Shown here: piece after piece, positions 19,282-29,015 of the stretch
How positions within the stretch are numbered: position 1 is the stretch's first letter
Layout of the letters: every line of letters starts with the position of its first letter
Assembly: GCF_900089835.1 (NCBI RefSeq)
Contig: NZ_OANU01000002.1
Span: 1 to 64,000, forward strand
DNA: 64,000 bases
Direction of reading: 5' to 3'
Source of the DNA: Vibrio thalassae
GTDB lineage: Bacteria > Pseudomonadota > Gammaproteobacteria > Enterobacterales > Vibrionaceae
Notes under the pieces: model-generated
Databases searched by the model: none
Seen by the model: only the letters and a program-made list of their open reading frames with translations
What the model was told of the DNA's origin: nothing
Position numbers and translations under genes: made by a program

Positions 19282-19711
19282 TGGCGAATTTCTCCAGCGA
19301 CCAAATAGAAATATGAGCTCTTTTCGTGAGCTGCGTCATGCATTTCTGCGACACTCATGAGGTTACAAAGCTCTAGCCAAGTCTAACATAATGACAATTG
19401 CGACAATAATAACAAGTAGAAACAAATAAATAAGCTCATGATAAATAAAAAGTTTAATACATTTCACTTACCAGAAATGGGTTATATTAAATATTGAGCC
19501 AGTTCACATTAAAATTTCATAGGTACAATAATCCAGTAAAAGCCTTTATGGTGCTCTAAAATTTCTTGCCAAACCCACCGATAATTATCCTATCGAATGA
19601 CTACATCACTTCTCAGCGAATCGGTCACCCCACTACTGGGATGCCAGTATGTTGTAAATGAGAAATCGTGTAGTCCAACCTCCACCTACAATGGTCAATA
19701 GGACAATCATT
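19282..19711. promoter_or_regulatory. 430-bp control region between araC-type gene and EIIABC gene
   Basis: An A/T-rich gap with one CRP-like site, ATTGAGCCAGTTCACA at 19493-19508 (8 of 10 defined positions, right half perfect). It lies about 200 bp before the permease start. No small gene is convincing. AraC half-sites are expected here but cannot be picked by eye. Confidence 0.45.
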
Positions 19712-21604
19712 ATGATTACGGATCTCATTAATGAAAAACTGATCTGCTTAAATCTAAAAGCAACGAGCAAGGACGAAGTATTCGCAGAAATGGCGCAGTT
19801 GCTCCATGCTCAAGGCAGAATTAGCGATAAAGCACAATTCCTAACCGATATCTATGCTCGTGAAGAAATTGGCAATACCGGATTTGAAGATGGTGTTGCG
19901 CTACCGCACGCGAAAAGTAAGGCGGTTGTTGAACCAGCCGTTGCGATTGGTGTTAGTCAATCTGGGATCGACTACGGCGCTGAAGATGGTCAACCGTCAA
20001 AACTCTTTTTCATGATCGCCTCTCCAGATGGCGGCTCTGATCATCATATTGAAGTGCTTGCTGAATTATCTTCCAAACTAATTGAAGGTGGTTTTATTGA
20101 GAATTTCCTAAAGGCAGAAACGGAGCAGCAAGCGTTAGAGTTGCTGCTGGCTAAATCTGAAGCACCAGCTAATCAGCTGGAAGCAAACAAAGGCTTTCTC
20201 ATCGGCGTAACAGGCTGCCCAACAGGCGTCGCACATACTTACCTTGCAGCAGAAGCATTAGAAAAAGGCGCAGCCGAGCTTGGTTATCAAATCAAGGTAG
20301 AAACTAATGGCTCAATCGGCGTGAAAAATTCACCAAGTGCTGATGAAATTGCTCGCGCTGATGCCATCATCGTCGCATCAGACAAGCAAGTGGATATGAA
20401 TCGCTTCGCGGGTAAAAAACTGATCGAAACTGGCGTTAAAGCCCCTATCAGCGATGCAAAAGCTGTTATCAACCAAGCGCTTGAAGCGCCTGAGTTTGTT
20501 GCTGATGCTAAAGCCGCTAAGTCGGAAGACAACTCTTCGAAGCGTTCTGACTTATACCGTTACTTGATGAACGGCGTATCACACATGATCCCGTTTGTTG
20601 TAACTGGTGGTCTCTTGATTGCTTTGGCTCTTGCGGTGGGTGGTCAACCTAGCGAAGCTGGCATGGCTATCCCTGAAGGCAGCATGTGGCAGAAAGTACT
20701 GGATGTTGGTGTCGTCGCGTTCACTCTAATGATTCCTGTTCTATCCGGTTATATTGCTTACGCTATTGCCGACCGCCCTGGACTTGCCCCTGGCTTGATT
20801 GGTGGCTGGATTGCAAACAATGGTTCATTCTATGGTGCTGAGGCAGGTACAGGCTTTATCGGCGCTATCGTTGCTGGTCTACTTGTCGGTTACTTCGTCA
20901 AATGGGTTGTAACTCGTAACTATCACAAGTTTATTCAACCACTTGTGCCGATTATGATTGCACCTATTACTGGCTCTCTCTTCATCTCAGCACTGTTCAT
21001 CTTCGTAATCGGCGCGCCAATTGCAAGCCTTATGGACAGCTTGAATGCGATGCTTATCAGCATGAGTACAGGTAGTGTTATTCTTCTCGGTATCGTACTT
21101 GGTGGCATGGCTGGCTTTGATATGGGTGGTCCATTCAACAAAGTAGCGTTCCTATTCTCTGTTGGCATGATTGCAAGTGGTCAAACTCAATTCATGGGTG
21201 CTATGGCATGTGCTATCCCAGTTGCGCCACTCGGTATGGGACTAGCGACAGTGCTAGGCCGTAAGTTCAACCTGTTCGAAGAGTCTGAACTTGAAGCTGG
21301 TAAAGCTGCAGGTGCAATGGGTCTAGTTGGTATCTCCGAAGGTGCTATCCCATTTGCCGCACAAGACCCAATGTCAGTAATTCCTGCAAACGTCGTTGGT
21401 TCAATGGTTGCGGCAGTCATGGCGTTCTCATTCGGTATCACTAACAGCGTGGCACACGGTGGTCCAGTTGTGGCTCTACTTGGCGCAATGAACAAACCTC
21501 TGCTTGCTCTAGTTTGTATGGCAGCAGGTACGGTTGTGACAGCACTAGTTTGTATCAGCTTGAAGAAAATGCGTGCAGCAAAAGTAGAAATGGCTGTTGC
21601 ATAA
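19712..21604 (+). CDS. PTS fructose/mannose-type EIIABC permease
   Basis: A complete 630-residue permease. Order: EIIA with phosphorylated His66 (GVALPHAKSK), EIIB with Cys169 (GVTGCPTGVAHTYLAAEAL), then EIIC from about residue 280 with some eight to ten hydrophobic spans (SHMIPFVVTGGLLIALALAV; GGWIANNGSFYGAEAGTGF; GISEGAIPFAA, the substrate-binding motif). Fructose-subfamily sequence, but mannose or another ketose/hexose is possible; similar V. cholerae VC1826 has, as I recall, been linked to mannose. The start at 19712 has AGGA eight bases upstream; the two in-frame ATGs upstream lack a ribosome binding site. A terminator follows. Confidence 0.9.
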   Translation: MITDLINEKLICLNLKATSKDEVFAEMAQLLHAQGRISDKAQFLTDIYAREEIGNTGFEDGVALPHAKSKAVVEPAVAIGVSQSGIDYGAEDGQPSKLFFMIASPDGGSDHHIEVLAELSSKLIEGGFIENFLKAETEQQALELLLAKSEAPANQLEANKGFLIGVTGCPTGVAHTYLAAEALEKGAAELGYQIKVETNGSIGVKNSPSADEIARADAIIVASDKQVDMNRFAGKKLIETGVKAPISDAKAVINQALEAPEFVADAKAAKSEDNSSKRSDLYRYLMNGVSHMIPFVVTGGLLIALALAVGGQPSEAGMAIPEGSMWQKVLDVGVVAFTLMIPVLSGYIAYAIADRPGLAPGLIGGWIANNGSFYGAEAGTGFIGAIVAGLLVGYFVKWVVTRNYHKFIQPLVPIMIAPITGSLFISALFIFVIGAPIASLMDSLNAMLISMSTGSVILLGIVLGGMAGFDMGGPFNKVAFLFSVGMIASGQTQFMGAMACAIPVAPLGMGLATVLGRKFNLFEESELEAGKAAGAMGLVGISEGAIPFAAQDPMSVIPANVVGSMVAAVMAFSFGITNSVAHGGPVVALLGAMNKPLLALVCMAAGTVVTALVCISLKKMRAAKVEMAVA

Positions 21605-21639
21605 CCCGAGCTCCTAAAGGTGCCCCCTGCGCCTATCTT

Positions 21640-21668
21640 TGAAGCCCCGACTCGGGGCTTTTTTTGTT
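21640..21668 (+). terminator. Terminator after EIIABC gene
   Basis: AGCCCCGA / TCGGGGCT stem followed by seven T. Confidence 0.9.
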
Positions 21669-21695
21669 CTAGAACGATATATAACCCCCTCAAAG

Positions 21696-21711
21696 TGCGA
21701 AACGTTTACAT
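21696..21711. promoter_or_regulatory. Weak GalR-type operator upstream of galR
   Basis: TGCGAAACGTTTACAT agrees with the GalR consensus GTGKAANCGNTTNCAC at 12 of 16 positions (N counted as matching), centred on CG, 130 bp upstream of galR. It could serve autoregulation. Confidence 0.4.
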
Positions 21712-21833
21712 CGGCATCAAGTTCAATATCTACAAGGCGTTACACATCACAAAATGTCTAACTTTGTGAAACTTACATTGCGATATTTACACGATAGGAG
21801 TCTAATAAAGTCATATCGAATGAGAGGTTTCAA

Positions 21834-22835
21834 ATGGCAACGATTAAAGACGTAGCAAAGGAAGCTGGCGTTTCAGTAGCAACGGTTTCCCGGGTAATCA
21901 ACAAATCCCCAAAAGCAAGCGCGGCATCAATAGAATCCGTCACCAGCGCAATGAAAAAGTTAGGCTACCGCCCAAATGCAAACGCGAGAGCTTTAGTCAG
22001 TCAAAGTACCAATACTGTAGGTGTTTTAGTAAGTGATGTGTCTGACCCATTCTTTGGCACTATGGTGAAAGCCGTAGACAAAGTTGCACACCAACATGGA
22101 AAACATATCTTAGTGGGCAATGGCTATCACGATGCTGAAGAAGAGCGTAAAGCAATTGAACTGCTCATCAACAGCCGCTGTGATGCCTTAGTTATACATT
22201 CCAAAGCCTTGTCTGATGAAGAACTCATTCAATACGCTGAAGAAGTAAAAGGCTTGGTCTACATTAATCGCGACATTCCCCAACTCCCTGGCCGTTGTAT
22301 CTCGCTAGATAACTATAAAGGAGCCTATATCGCGACCGAGCATCTCATTCGTAACGGACATACCAACATTGCTTGTGTAGCATCTTCACACAATATCGAA
22401 GACGTCGATCAGCGACTAGAAGGCTATCGAGATGCCCTTAAAGCCAATAATATAAAGCTGTCCGCCAGCTATATTGAATACGGCTCTCCAGACAGTGATG
22501 GCGGCGAAATCGCCATGACCAACCTACTAACCAAATCACTCCCAATTACTGCTGTGGTGGCGTACAACGATAATATGGCAGCGGGTTCTCTATCAGTGCT
22601 TGAAGAAAACCAATATGCCTTGCCAAATCAAATGTCCATTATCGGCTTTGATGATGGTTTGATTGCCAAATACCTTCACCCAAAACTCACCACGATCCGC
22701 TACCCTATTCAAATGATGGCGGAAAAAGCAGCGCAAATCGCTTTGGCATTATCAAAAAGTGAATCGGTTGAAACCGATCCAATGATTTACTCACCAACAT
22801 TAGTACAGCGAGCATCTGTAGGACGTAAGAACTAG
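21834..22835 (+). CDS. galR: Galactose operon repressor GalR
   Basis: A 333-residue LacI-family repressor. The N-terminal helix-turn-helix MATIKDVAKEAGVSVATVSR with hinge RPNANARALVSQ is that of GalR/GalS, and the periplasmic-binding-protein-like core (VGVLVSDVSDPFFGTMVKAV) binds galactose. AGGTTTCAA precedes the ATG. GalR-type operators lie before galE and before the lactose-type ABC operon, so this gene probably controls the whole region 21.8-42.6 kb. A strong terminator (22859-22886) follows. GalS is the alternative name; only one such gene is seen here. Confidence 0.9.
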   Translation: MATIKDVAKEAGVSVATVSRVINKSPKASAASIESVTSAMKKLGYRPNANARALVSQSTNTVGVLVSDVSDPFFGTMVKAVDKVAHQHGKHILVGNGYHDAEEERKAIELLINSRCDALVIHSKALSDEELIQYAEEVKGLVYINRDIPQLPGRCISLDNYKGAYIATEHLIRNGHTNIACVASSHNIEDVDQRLEGYRDALKANNIKLSASYIEYGSPDSDGGEIAMTNLLTKSLPITAVVAYNDNMAAGSLSVLEENQYALPNQMSIIGFDDGLIAKYLHPKLTTIRYPIQMMAEKAAQIALALSKSESVETDPMIYSPTLVQRASVGRKN

Positions 22836-22858
22836 TTTGGTCTCAATCACAAAAACAA

Positions 22859-22886
22859 AAAACACGGCTTTTGCCGTGTTTTTTGT
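22859..22886. terminator. Terminator after galR
   Basis: AAAACACGGC / GCCGTGTTTT with a TTTT loop followed by more T; the A-run on the other side also suits the converging symporter gene. Confidence 0.9.
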
Positions 22887-22897
22887 TTATCAATCCG

Positions 22898-24283
22898 TTA
22901 GTTTGTTACTTGCTGTGCTTTAACCGTTTCAACATTAACGCCTTCAGCAAACTCACCACGCTGTAATTTTTCACGAAGAATCGCATGTTGATCTTCCGTA
23001 AACGTGTATTTCGACATAATAAAGATTCGAATCAGCGCCCCTAGTGCAGGCAATAACGCAATACAGAAGAACATACCATCAAGCGCAGTCTCAGTCTGCT
23101 CTGCATTAGGTACATACCCTATCGAAGCTAAAATAAGGCCAGTTAACCCACCAGCAACCGCTACAGATAATTTGCCAGTAAACGTTTGACCAGAGAAAGT
23201 AATTGCCGCTGTACGCTTACCACTGTGATAGTACGAATACTCTACGGTGTCAGCGATCATTGCTGAAATCAGGGGGTTAGTCATCATAAAGATAGCGGTA
23301 ATCACGGCTAACCATGACATCACAACCGTCGGGTTATCGTAACCGGTCATGTAGAAACCAACACGTGCAATAATTTCTAATACACATAGCGTGATAAAAA
23401 TGTCACGTTTCTTAAAGCGCTTCGTTAACACTGGCGTCGCTAAGCAAGCAATCGCACTGACTAAAGTAATCATACCGGTCAGTGAGACTAGTCCAGCATC
23501 ACCCATGTTGTAAGTGAAGAAGAAAATATACAGACCATTAACTAAGTTAAAGAACACATTCATAAAGAACGCAGCAAGAATAAAAAACAACGGTTTATTC
23601 TTGCGCACTGCTTGGAATGTCTGTTTAAGTGTAACCTTCTCACTCGCCGTAGAAATTCGTTCCTTGGTGTTATAGAAGCCATTCCACATGAACAGCAAAC
23701 CCGCCACCATCAGGACAATAACTGCAGGTAAATAACCTTGGTCCGCGCGGCCGTCAGCAAAGCAAGCGCTCAGTTTAGGAAATAGCACCAGTGTTGCGCC
23801 AATACCTGCATTAACACCTAGCATTGCGCATGTTGCTGCTTTTGCACGCTCTTGTGGTTCATCTGTCATAACAGAAGACATCGACCAAAATGGAACATCC
23901 GAAATAGTGTATAACGTGCCCCAAAGAATATAGGTGATACCGGCGTACATTACTTTTGTAGATGTATCGGCATCTATATTGTAGAACGACGCAATAGTCA
24001 CCAATACGATAAGTATTGGCGTAAACAACATATAGGGTCTGAATTTACCAAAGCGAGACTCTAAGGTATCCATGTATCCGGCGATGATAGGGTCATTCAC
24101 CGCATCCCACACTCGAGCAATTAGAAATATGGTACTCGCCGCGATGGGAGAAATGCCCAAAATATCAGTATAAAAGTAGAGGATAAAGGAACCCACGAGA
24201 CCAAAGCTAAAGCATTGGCCTACGCCATATCCAAAATAGGACATCAGTTCCTTATTCGAGAGTTTGTTTTGTAGGGTAGTCAT
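22898..24283 (-). CDS. GPH-family sugar:cation symporter
   Basis: A 461-residue, 12-span inner-membrane transporter of the glycoside-pentoside-hexuronide family (MelB/XylP type). Visible marks are the first span YFGYGVGQCFSFGLVGSFILYFYTD, the loop DAVNDPIIAGYMDTLESRFGKFRPYML near residues 56-80, and the later TPVLTKRFKKRD. The conserved acidic residues DxxxDP that bind cation in MelB are represented by WDAVNDP. It imports a glycoside with Na+ or H+. It is 69 bp downstream of the GH5-like gene and probably cotranscribed; substrate unknown, perhaps a beta-linked di- or oligosaccharide. Confidence 0.85.
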   Translation of the reverse strand: MTTLQNKLSNKELMSYFGYGVGQCFSFGLVGSFILYFYTDILGISPIAASTIFLIARVWDAVNDPIIAGYMDTLESRFGKFRPYMLFTPILIVLVTIASFYNIDADTSTKVMYAGITYILWGTLYTISDVPFWSMSSVMTDEPQERAKAATCAMLGVNAGIGATLVLFPKLSACFADGRADQGYLPAVIVLMVAGLLFMWNGFYNTKERISTASEKVTLKQTFQAVRKNKPLFFILAAFFMNVFFNLVNGLYIFFFTYNMGDAGLVSLTGMITLVSAIACLATPVLTKRFKKRDIFITLCVLEIIARVGFYMTGYDNPTVVMSWLAVITAIFMMTNPLISAMIADTVEYSYYHSGKRTAAITFSGQTFTGKLSVAVAGGLTGLILASIGYVPNAEQTETALDGMFFCIALLPALGALIRIFIMSKYTFTEDQHAILREKLQRGEFAEGVNVETVKAQQVTN

Positions 24284-24352
24284 AATGTGTACTCATCCAG
24301 AATTATTATAGTAAAGCCAGTTGCTTCTTTAAGCCACTGGCGAACACTAGCC

Positions 24353-25423
24353 TCAGTCCAATGTTGCTAGCGATTGAATTAGGTGAACTTCCTTTGGGTC
24401 ATAGGGTGTGCCATCATCATTAAGCAGATCATGGAACCAGCGTTGCGCATAGTTCTCATCACTACGCTTAATCTCAGGCCATGGTAAGTGGGTTTGTGTT
24501 TTGCCCTTAACTAGCCCCCATTGATAGCAACCAATTTGTTCCGCCTGAAACACTGGCAGCTGTTCAAGAAGATGTGACTCAGCGTGACGCGCTAACCATT
24601 CGGTACACATCATTGGTCGGTTATGTTGTTTAACGATTTCGACAGCTTGTTTGAACTGTTCAAGAGGCAAATAGGCATGGAAAGTGATGATGTCAGATAG
24701 CTCCATCGCTTTAAGGTCTGTTGGGTGTTCATAGAGAGGCAAAGATAGGTCAAGAATACTTGGAGCGTGCCAAGCACCAACCGTCAAAGGTTGTACGGGT
24801 TGTTCTTCACGCGCCCACTGGAATGCTTTTTCCATCAATTCATGACTATAACGCTCCATCTCTTCATCGAAAGCAAGCTCACCAGAGGTGGTAAAAATCA
24901 TTCGGTTAGTTGGCTCGTTATATAGATCCCAAATAACGATGCGTTCATCGGTATTGTAAGTTGAGATAATGTCACGAATATACGCTTCAACCTCTCCCCA
25001 TTGAGACTTGTCCATAACAACATTACGGCCTGGACTTGCTGCTGCTTGGCTATTGTGAAGCTCTGGTACAGGTAACTTCTGCTCTCCAAGATATGGATGG
25101 TCACCAGAGAAACCGCAATCATCCATTGGAGTCATCATTACTTTGATTTTGTTTCGCTCACAAATATCAAGGAAACGGTCAATCCTTTGATGTAAACCTT
25201 CACGATCGACTTGCCACACAATAAACGGCAGATTGGTCCTTAGCGTGTTATACCCCACGCTTGCCGCCCACTCGAGTTCTTGCTCCATGATCTCAGGGTC
25301 AAAAGTGTTTGCCTGCCACATTTCCGTCCAGTTCACAGCAGTACGAGGTAAATAATTAAAGCCACGCAACCAACCATGGGTCTCTTGCCATTGCCACGCT
25401 TTCTCTTCAGACCATCTTTGCAT
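24353..25423 (-). CDS. Cytoplasmic GH5-like (clan A) glycoside hydrolase
   Basis: A 356-residue (beta/alpha)8 hydrolase without signal peptide, so it acts on imported sugar. Clan A features are clear: acid/base Glu170 in WDLYNEP after strand 4 and nucleophile Glu275 in MMCTEWLAR on strand 7, with [10 protein letters not shown] at the start and ITFHAYLP on strand 6. The subfamily and substrate cannot be read from sequence; similar proteins are often loosely called cellulase or xylanase. The ATG at 25423 is preferred to the GTG nine bases upstream because AAGGTGAG is well placed before it. Divergent from a LacI regulator and followed by a GPH symporter. Confidence 0.78.
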   Translation of the reverse strand: MQRWSEEKAWQWQETHGWLRGFNYLPRTAVNWTEMWQANTFDPEIMEQELEWAASVGYNTLRTNLPFIVWQVDREGLHQRIDRFLDICERNKIKVMMTPMDDCGFSGDHPYLGEQKLPVPELHNSQAAASPGRNVVMDKSQWGEVEAYIRDIISTYNTDERIVIWDLYNEPTNRMIFTTSGELAFDEEMERYSHELMEKAFQWAREEQPVQPLTVGAWHAPSILDLSLPLYEHPTDLKAMELSDIITFHAYLPLEQFKQAVEIVKQHNRPMMCTEWLARHAESHLLEQLPVFQAEQIGCYQWGLVKGKTQTHLPWPEIKRSDENYAQRWFHDLLNDDGTPYDPKEVHLIQSLATLD

Positions 25424-25641
25424 CTTACTCACCTTGAATTAATAAGATTAATAACTTAACTAATATTATTATCTAATATATTTACTAATAATTGCAATTA
25501 AAGACAAAAGCAATGAATACGTGTTATGCGTCACATCTACTAGAGGATCATTAAAGCATTCTGTGATCGCGATCTTTCGAAGATGCATTTAAGTAGGCAA
25601 TTCGCTAATATATAGCTAATAAAAATATTGGCAGAGACAAA
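25424..25641. promoter_or_regulatory. Divergent control region with CTAATA repeats
   Basis: The gap between the GH5-like and LacI genes is very A/T rich and holds several copies of CTAATA, for example at 25458, 25472, 25484, 25604 and 25615. GCTA-ATATA-TAGC at 25603-25615 is a small palindrome just upstream of the regulator. A CRP-like site, CGTGTTATGCGTCACA (25520-25535, 8 of 10), lies in the middle. These are likely operator and activator sites for the sugar cassette. Confidence 0.45.
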
Positions 25642-26658
25642 ATGACGAAAAGTAAAAAGATCACTATGAGTGACATTGCTGCAGCAGCGGGCGTATCACA
25701 ACCTACCGTGTCGTTAGTTCTCAATGGCTCTCAAACGGTAAAGATCTCAGAAGCAACGAAGCGCAAAGTTCTCGATACTGCGAAAGAATTGGGCTATCAA
25801 AGCAAGAAGGTCGCTCACGCGTTAGGAAGATCGAAGAAAATTGCTATGGTCGTCAATGGGCTAACCAGTTACGATCCTTTCATAGACGCTGTCAATACGG
25901 CGAGAGAAGAAGCGTGGAACAACGACTATCTACTGATTACCTTTAGCTACAATCACGATGAAATACTCGCCAATAAAATAGAAACAGAGATCAATAACGG
26001 TGATTATGCGGGACTTATTTATGCATCGAGCATGACACGTGAGCTTTCAACGCAAAGAGTACAAACTCACCTACCGACGGTTTTGCTCAATTGCATCATG
26101 AGCGATCAGCAAAACACGCCATCCATCCTACCAGCAGATATGATCGGAGCTTATAAAGCCATCAAGCACCTAACGAATCAAGGCTACAGACGAATTGCTA
26201 TGTTAGCTGGAGAGAGTTGGATGTATGCATCGACACAACGTATTGATGGCTACAGACAAGCGCTTATTGATGCGGATATTATTCCTAACGAGGATTACGT
26301 CTTAGAGGCCAACTGGTCCCTCAAAGAAGCTTACGAGCAAACAAATCGTTTACTGGATTTGGCTATTCCGCCCGAAGCTATATTTTGTAGTAGTGATTAT
26401 ATGGCGATGGGCTGTTACCAAGCGATTGCTGAACGTCAATTAAAAATCCCTAAAGACATTGCCGTTGTTGGTTATGACAACCAACAAATTGCCTCAGAGA
26501 GCTTCCCTGCACTTTCTTCTATTGAACTGCCTTACGCTGACATGGGTAGGCTGGCTGTAGATAATATCCTTGCACAAATCCAAGAACAGCCGTTGCTGTC
26601 GCAAATACGAAAAGTCGAAGGCGAACTGATTGTTCGTGCCTCTTCCACCAAGGCATAA
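25642..26658 (+). CDS. LacI family regulator of the GH5/symporter cassette
   Basis: A 338-residue LacI-type regulator with N-terminal helix-turn-helix (ITMSDIAAAAGVSQPTVSLVLNGS) and hinge, followed by a sugar-binding core ending with IAVVGYDNQQIASESFPALSSIELPY. It differs from GalR in the recognition helix (QPTVSLVLN rather than VATVSRVIN), so it should bind a different operator. Divergent from the GH5-like hydrolase and symporter, it most likely controls them. AGAG lies eight bases before the ATG. A perfect palindromic terminator follows. Confidence 0.88.
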   Translation: MTKSKKITMSDIAAAAGVSQPTVSLVLNGSQTVKISEATKRKVLDTAKELGYQSKKVAHALGRSKKIAMVVNGLTSYDPFIDAVNTAREEAWNNDYLLITFSYNHDEILANKIETEINNGDYAGLIYASSMTRELSTQRVQTHLPTVLLNCIMSDQQNTPSILPADMIGAYKAIKHLTNQGYRRIAMLAGESWMYASTQRIDGYRQALIDADIIPNEDYVLEANWSLKEAYEQTNRLLDLAIPPEAIFCSSDYMAMGCYQAIAERQLKIPKDIAVVGYDNQQIASESFPALSSIELPYADMGRLAVDNILAQIQEQPLLSQIRKVEGELIVRASSTKA

Positions 26659-26684
26659 AAAAAGTGAGCAGCTGCTCACTTTTT
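26659..26684. terminator. Bidirectional terminator between LacI-type gene and galM
   Basis: A continuous perfect palindrome GTGAGCAG / CTGCTCAC flanked by A5 and T5; genes converge here. Confidence 0.88.
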
Positions 26685-26710
26685 ACTAGGCAAGTTACTT
26701 CACCAATACA

Positions 26711-27784
26711 TTAAAACTTGAAACGATAGGTGGTTTGATGTTGGTAGTTTTCTCCTACTTCAAGTACACCATTGCTGCTCCCCCACTCTGGGCGATTTGG
26801 CCCATCAGGGAAGAACTGGGTCTCGAGAGCTAAACCATCAAGTTTATCGTAAGTGCGGCTTAAGCCAGGTGTGCCATCAAGGAAATTACCCGAATAGAAT
26901 TGTACTGCAGGCTTGGTGGTCAGGACTTCCATCAAGACATCTTGCCCAGGGGATTCCAATATCGCTACCACAGCGCAGCCATCGGTGAGCTTGGCGTCAA
27001 ACACAAACGCATGATCGTAACCACCTGCTGTGATTTGGTCCTGCTCCGACAAAAAATCTCGACCCACTTGCTTCAGCACTGTGAAGTCAAAGCTGGTTCC
27101 CTCTACCGGTTTTAGCTCACCAAGAGGGATCAAATCCTCTCTAGTAGGTAGATAGGCATCAGCAAACATTTGCAGTTTGTGATCCGTGCTCTTCGCCGTG
27201 CTAGATTCGCCAGCTAGGTTGAAATACGCATGATTGGTCAAGTTCATCGGCGTTGTCTTATCGCAAGACGCCTGATAAGTAATCATCAACGCATTATCGT
27301 CAGTTAGCTGGTATTCAACTTGAACCTTAGCCGTACCAGGGAAACCTTGATCACCATCTTCCGACAGTAATGACATAACAAGAGTTGATTCAGTGTGCGA
27401 GTCGATACTCCAACGACGCTTATCAAAACCCTCTACACCCCCATGCAAAGCGTTTTCGCCATTATTACAAGTGACTTGATACGACGTGCCACCTATCTCG
27501 AATTGCCCTTTATCAATCCGATTGGCGTACCTCCCCACCACTGAACCAAAATAAGCCCCTTGTCGCATGTGTTCTGCCATATTAGGTGAACGCAATAACA
27601 CTTCGCGCTGTTCGTATGACAAAGGGAGTGAGCAACTCAACCACGTTGCTCCTATATCCATAAAAGAGGCCGTCATGCCTGAGGCATTTTTAAGGTGTAG
27701 TACCTTAGCTGGCTCTCCATCGAATGATGCTACTTCTGTCATAGCATCATTCATAGCGCTCAAGCGCTCATTAGTACTGATCAT
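26711..27784 (-). CDS. galM: Galactose mutarotase (aldose 1-epimerase)
   Basis: Interconverts alpha and beta anomers of galactose so that GalK gets alpha-galactose. The 357-residue protein has the GalM core motifs: [16 protein letters not shown] near residues 73-88, [15 protein letters not shown], the catalytic histidine in [11 protein letters not shown], and the C-terminal catalytic glutamate in [17 protein letters not shown]. The start at 27784 overlaps the galK stop by four bases (ATGA), the sign of translational coupling; the longer frame into galK is not real. Last gene of galETKM. Confidence 0.94.
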   Translation of the reverse strand: MISTNERLSAMNDAMTEVASFDGEPAKVLHLKNASGMTASFMDIGATWLSCSLPLSYEQREVLLRSPNMAEHMRQGAYFGSVVGRYANRIDKGQFEIGGTSYQVTCNNGENALHGGVEGFDKRRWSIDSHTESTLVMSLLSEDGDQGFPGTAKVQVEYQLTDDNALMITYQASCDKTTPMNLTNHAYFNLAGESSTAKSTDHKLQMFADAYLPTREDLIPLGELKPVEGTSFDFTVLKQVGRDFLSEQDQITAGGYDHAFVFDAKLTDGCAVVAILESPGQDVLMEVLTTKPAVQFYSGNFLDGTPGLSRTYDKLDGLALETQFFPDGPNRPEWGSSNGVLEVGENYQHQTTYRFKF

Positions 27785-28938
27785 TGTGAGACCGCCCCTG
27801 CGCCATCTTTTGCTTGGCATACATAGATCGATTCTTTTAGACCTGTCGCAGCTTCGTATTGTTCTGCAATTGCATTGGTGACCGCTTCCACTAGCGTTGG
27901 TGGAATCAACGCAACGATACAACCACCAAATCCACCACCCGTCATACGCACACCGCCTTGGTCACCAATGACCGCTTTGACGATATCTACAATGGTATCG
28001 ATCTCTTTCACTGTGATTTCAAAGTCATCACGCATTGATGCATGAGACTGTGCCATAAGTTCACCTAAACGTTTCATATCGCCAGTGCGGAGTGCTTTCG
28101 CTGCTTCGACAGTACGGTCGTTCTCAGTGATAACGTGACGAGCACGTTTAGCAACCACTTCATCCAACTCAGAAACTCGCGCGTTGAACTGCTCAATAGT
28201 TACGTCACGTAGCGCTTTGACACCAAAAATACGCGCCGCTTCTTCACACTGCTCGCGGCGAGTGTTGTATTCACTGTCAACTAGACCACGTTTTTTGTTG
28301 GAGTTGATAATGACAACCGCCATATCTTCTGGCATCGAAACCGCTTGAGTTTCTAGGCTGCGGCAATCAATAAGTAGCGCATGGTTCGCTTGACCTTCAG
28401 CCGAAATCAGCTGGTCCATAATGCCGCAATTACAACCAACAAACTCATTTTCCGCTTGCTGACCATCGAGCGCAATTTCCGCTTGTGAAATCTCTAACTC
28501 ATAAAGTGTTTTAAATGTTTGACCGATGACCACTTCTAGTGCGGCTGAAGAGCTCAGGCCAGCACCTTGTGGTACGTTGCCAGAAACAGAAATGTCTGCA
28601 CCACCAATTTGATAACCGCGAGCCATTAAGAACTTAACGACACCACGAATGTAGTTGGCCCACATTTTATCTTGTTGGAACGTAATCTCTTGAGTGATAT
28701 CAAACTCGTCAGTCGCGTCTTGGTAATCGACAGACACCACTCGAATGAGGTTATCGTCACGCTTAGCGGCTGCGACAACGGTTTGATAGTTAATAGCACA
28801 TGGTAGGACAAAACCATCATTATAGTCGGTATGCTCACCAATAAGGTTTACACGCCCTGGTGCCTGAATGAAATGTGTTGGTTGGTAACCAAGTACACGT
28901 TCAAAAGAGTTTGCTACGCTTTGGATTAGGTCTTTCAT
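27781..28938 (-). CDS. galK: Galactokinase
   Basis: Phosphorylates alpha-D-galactose at C1 with ATP. The 385-residue GHMP kinase has the galactokinase signature [19 protein letters not shown] near residues 27-45, the ATP loop [12 protein letters not shown] near 122-133, and the third motif [17 protein letters not shown] near 333-349. The start at 28938 gives MKDLIQSV as in enterobacterial GalK. It overlaps galM by four bases and is 77 bp from galT. Confidence 0.97.
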   Translation of the reverse strand: MKDLIQSVANSFERVLGYQPTHFIQAPGRVNLIGEHTDYNDGFVLPCAINYQTVVAAAKRDDNLIRVVSVDYQDATDEFDITQEITFQQDKMWANYIRGVVKFLMARGYQIGGADISVSGNVPQGAGLSSSAALEVVIGQTFKTLYELEISQAEIALDGQQAENEFVGCNCGIMDQLISAEGQANHALLIDCRSLETQAVSMPEDMAVVIINSNKKRGLVDSEYNTRREQCEEAARIFGVKALRDVTIEQFNARVSELDEVVAKRARHVITENDRTVEAAKALRTGDMKRLGELMAQSHASMRDDFEITVKEIDTIVDIVKAVIGDQGGVRMTGGGFGGCIVALIPPTLVEAVTNAIAEQYEAATGLKESIYVCQAKDGAGAVSQ

Positions 28939-29015
28939 ATTTTGGTCTCTCAATACCTGATGTTTCTGTACGTACCGCTTATATTCACAGCACGCAACCA
29001 CATCAAATTCTTAAA

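Noticed and set aside
21187..21693. Minus-strand 168-codon ORF inside the EIIABC gene
   Set aside because: Antisense to the EIIC coding region and runs through the terminator; no start signal.
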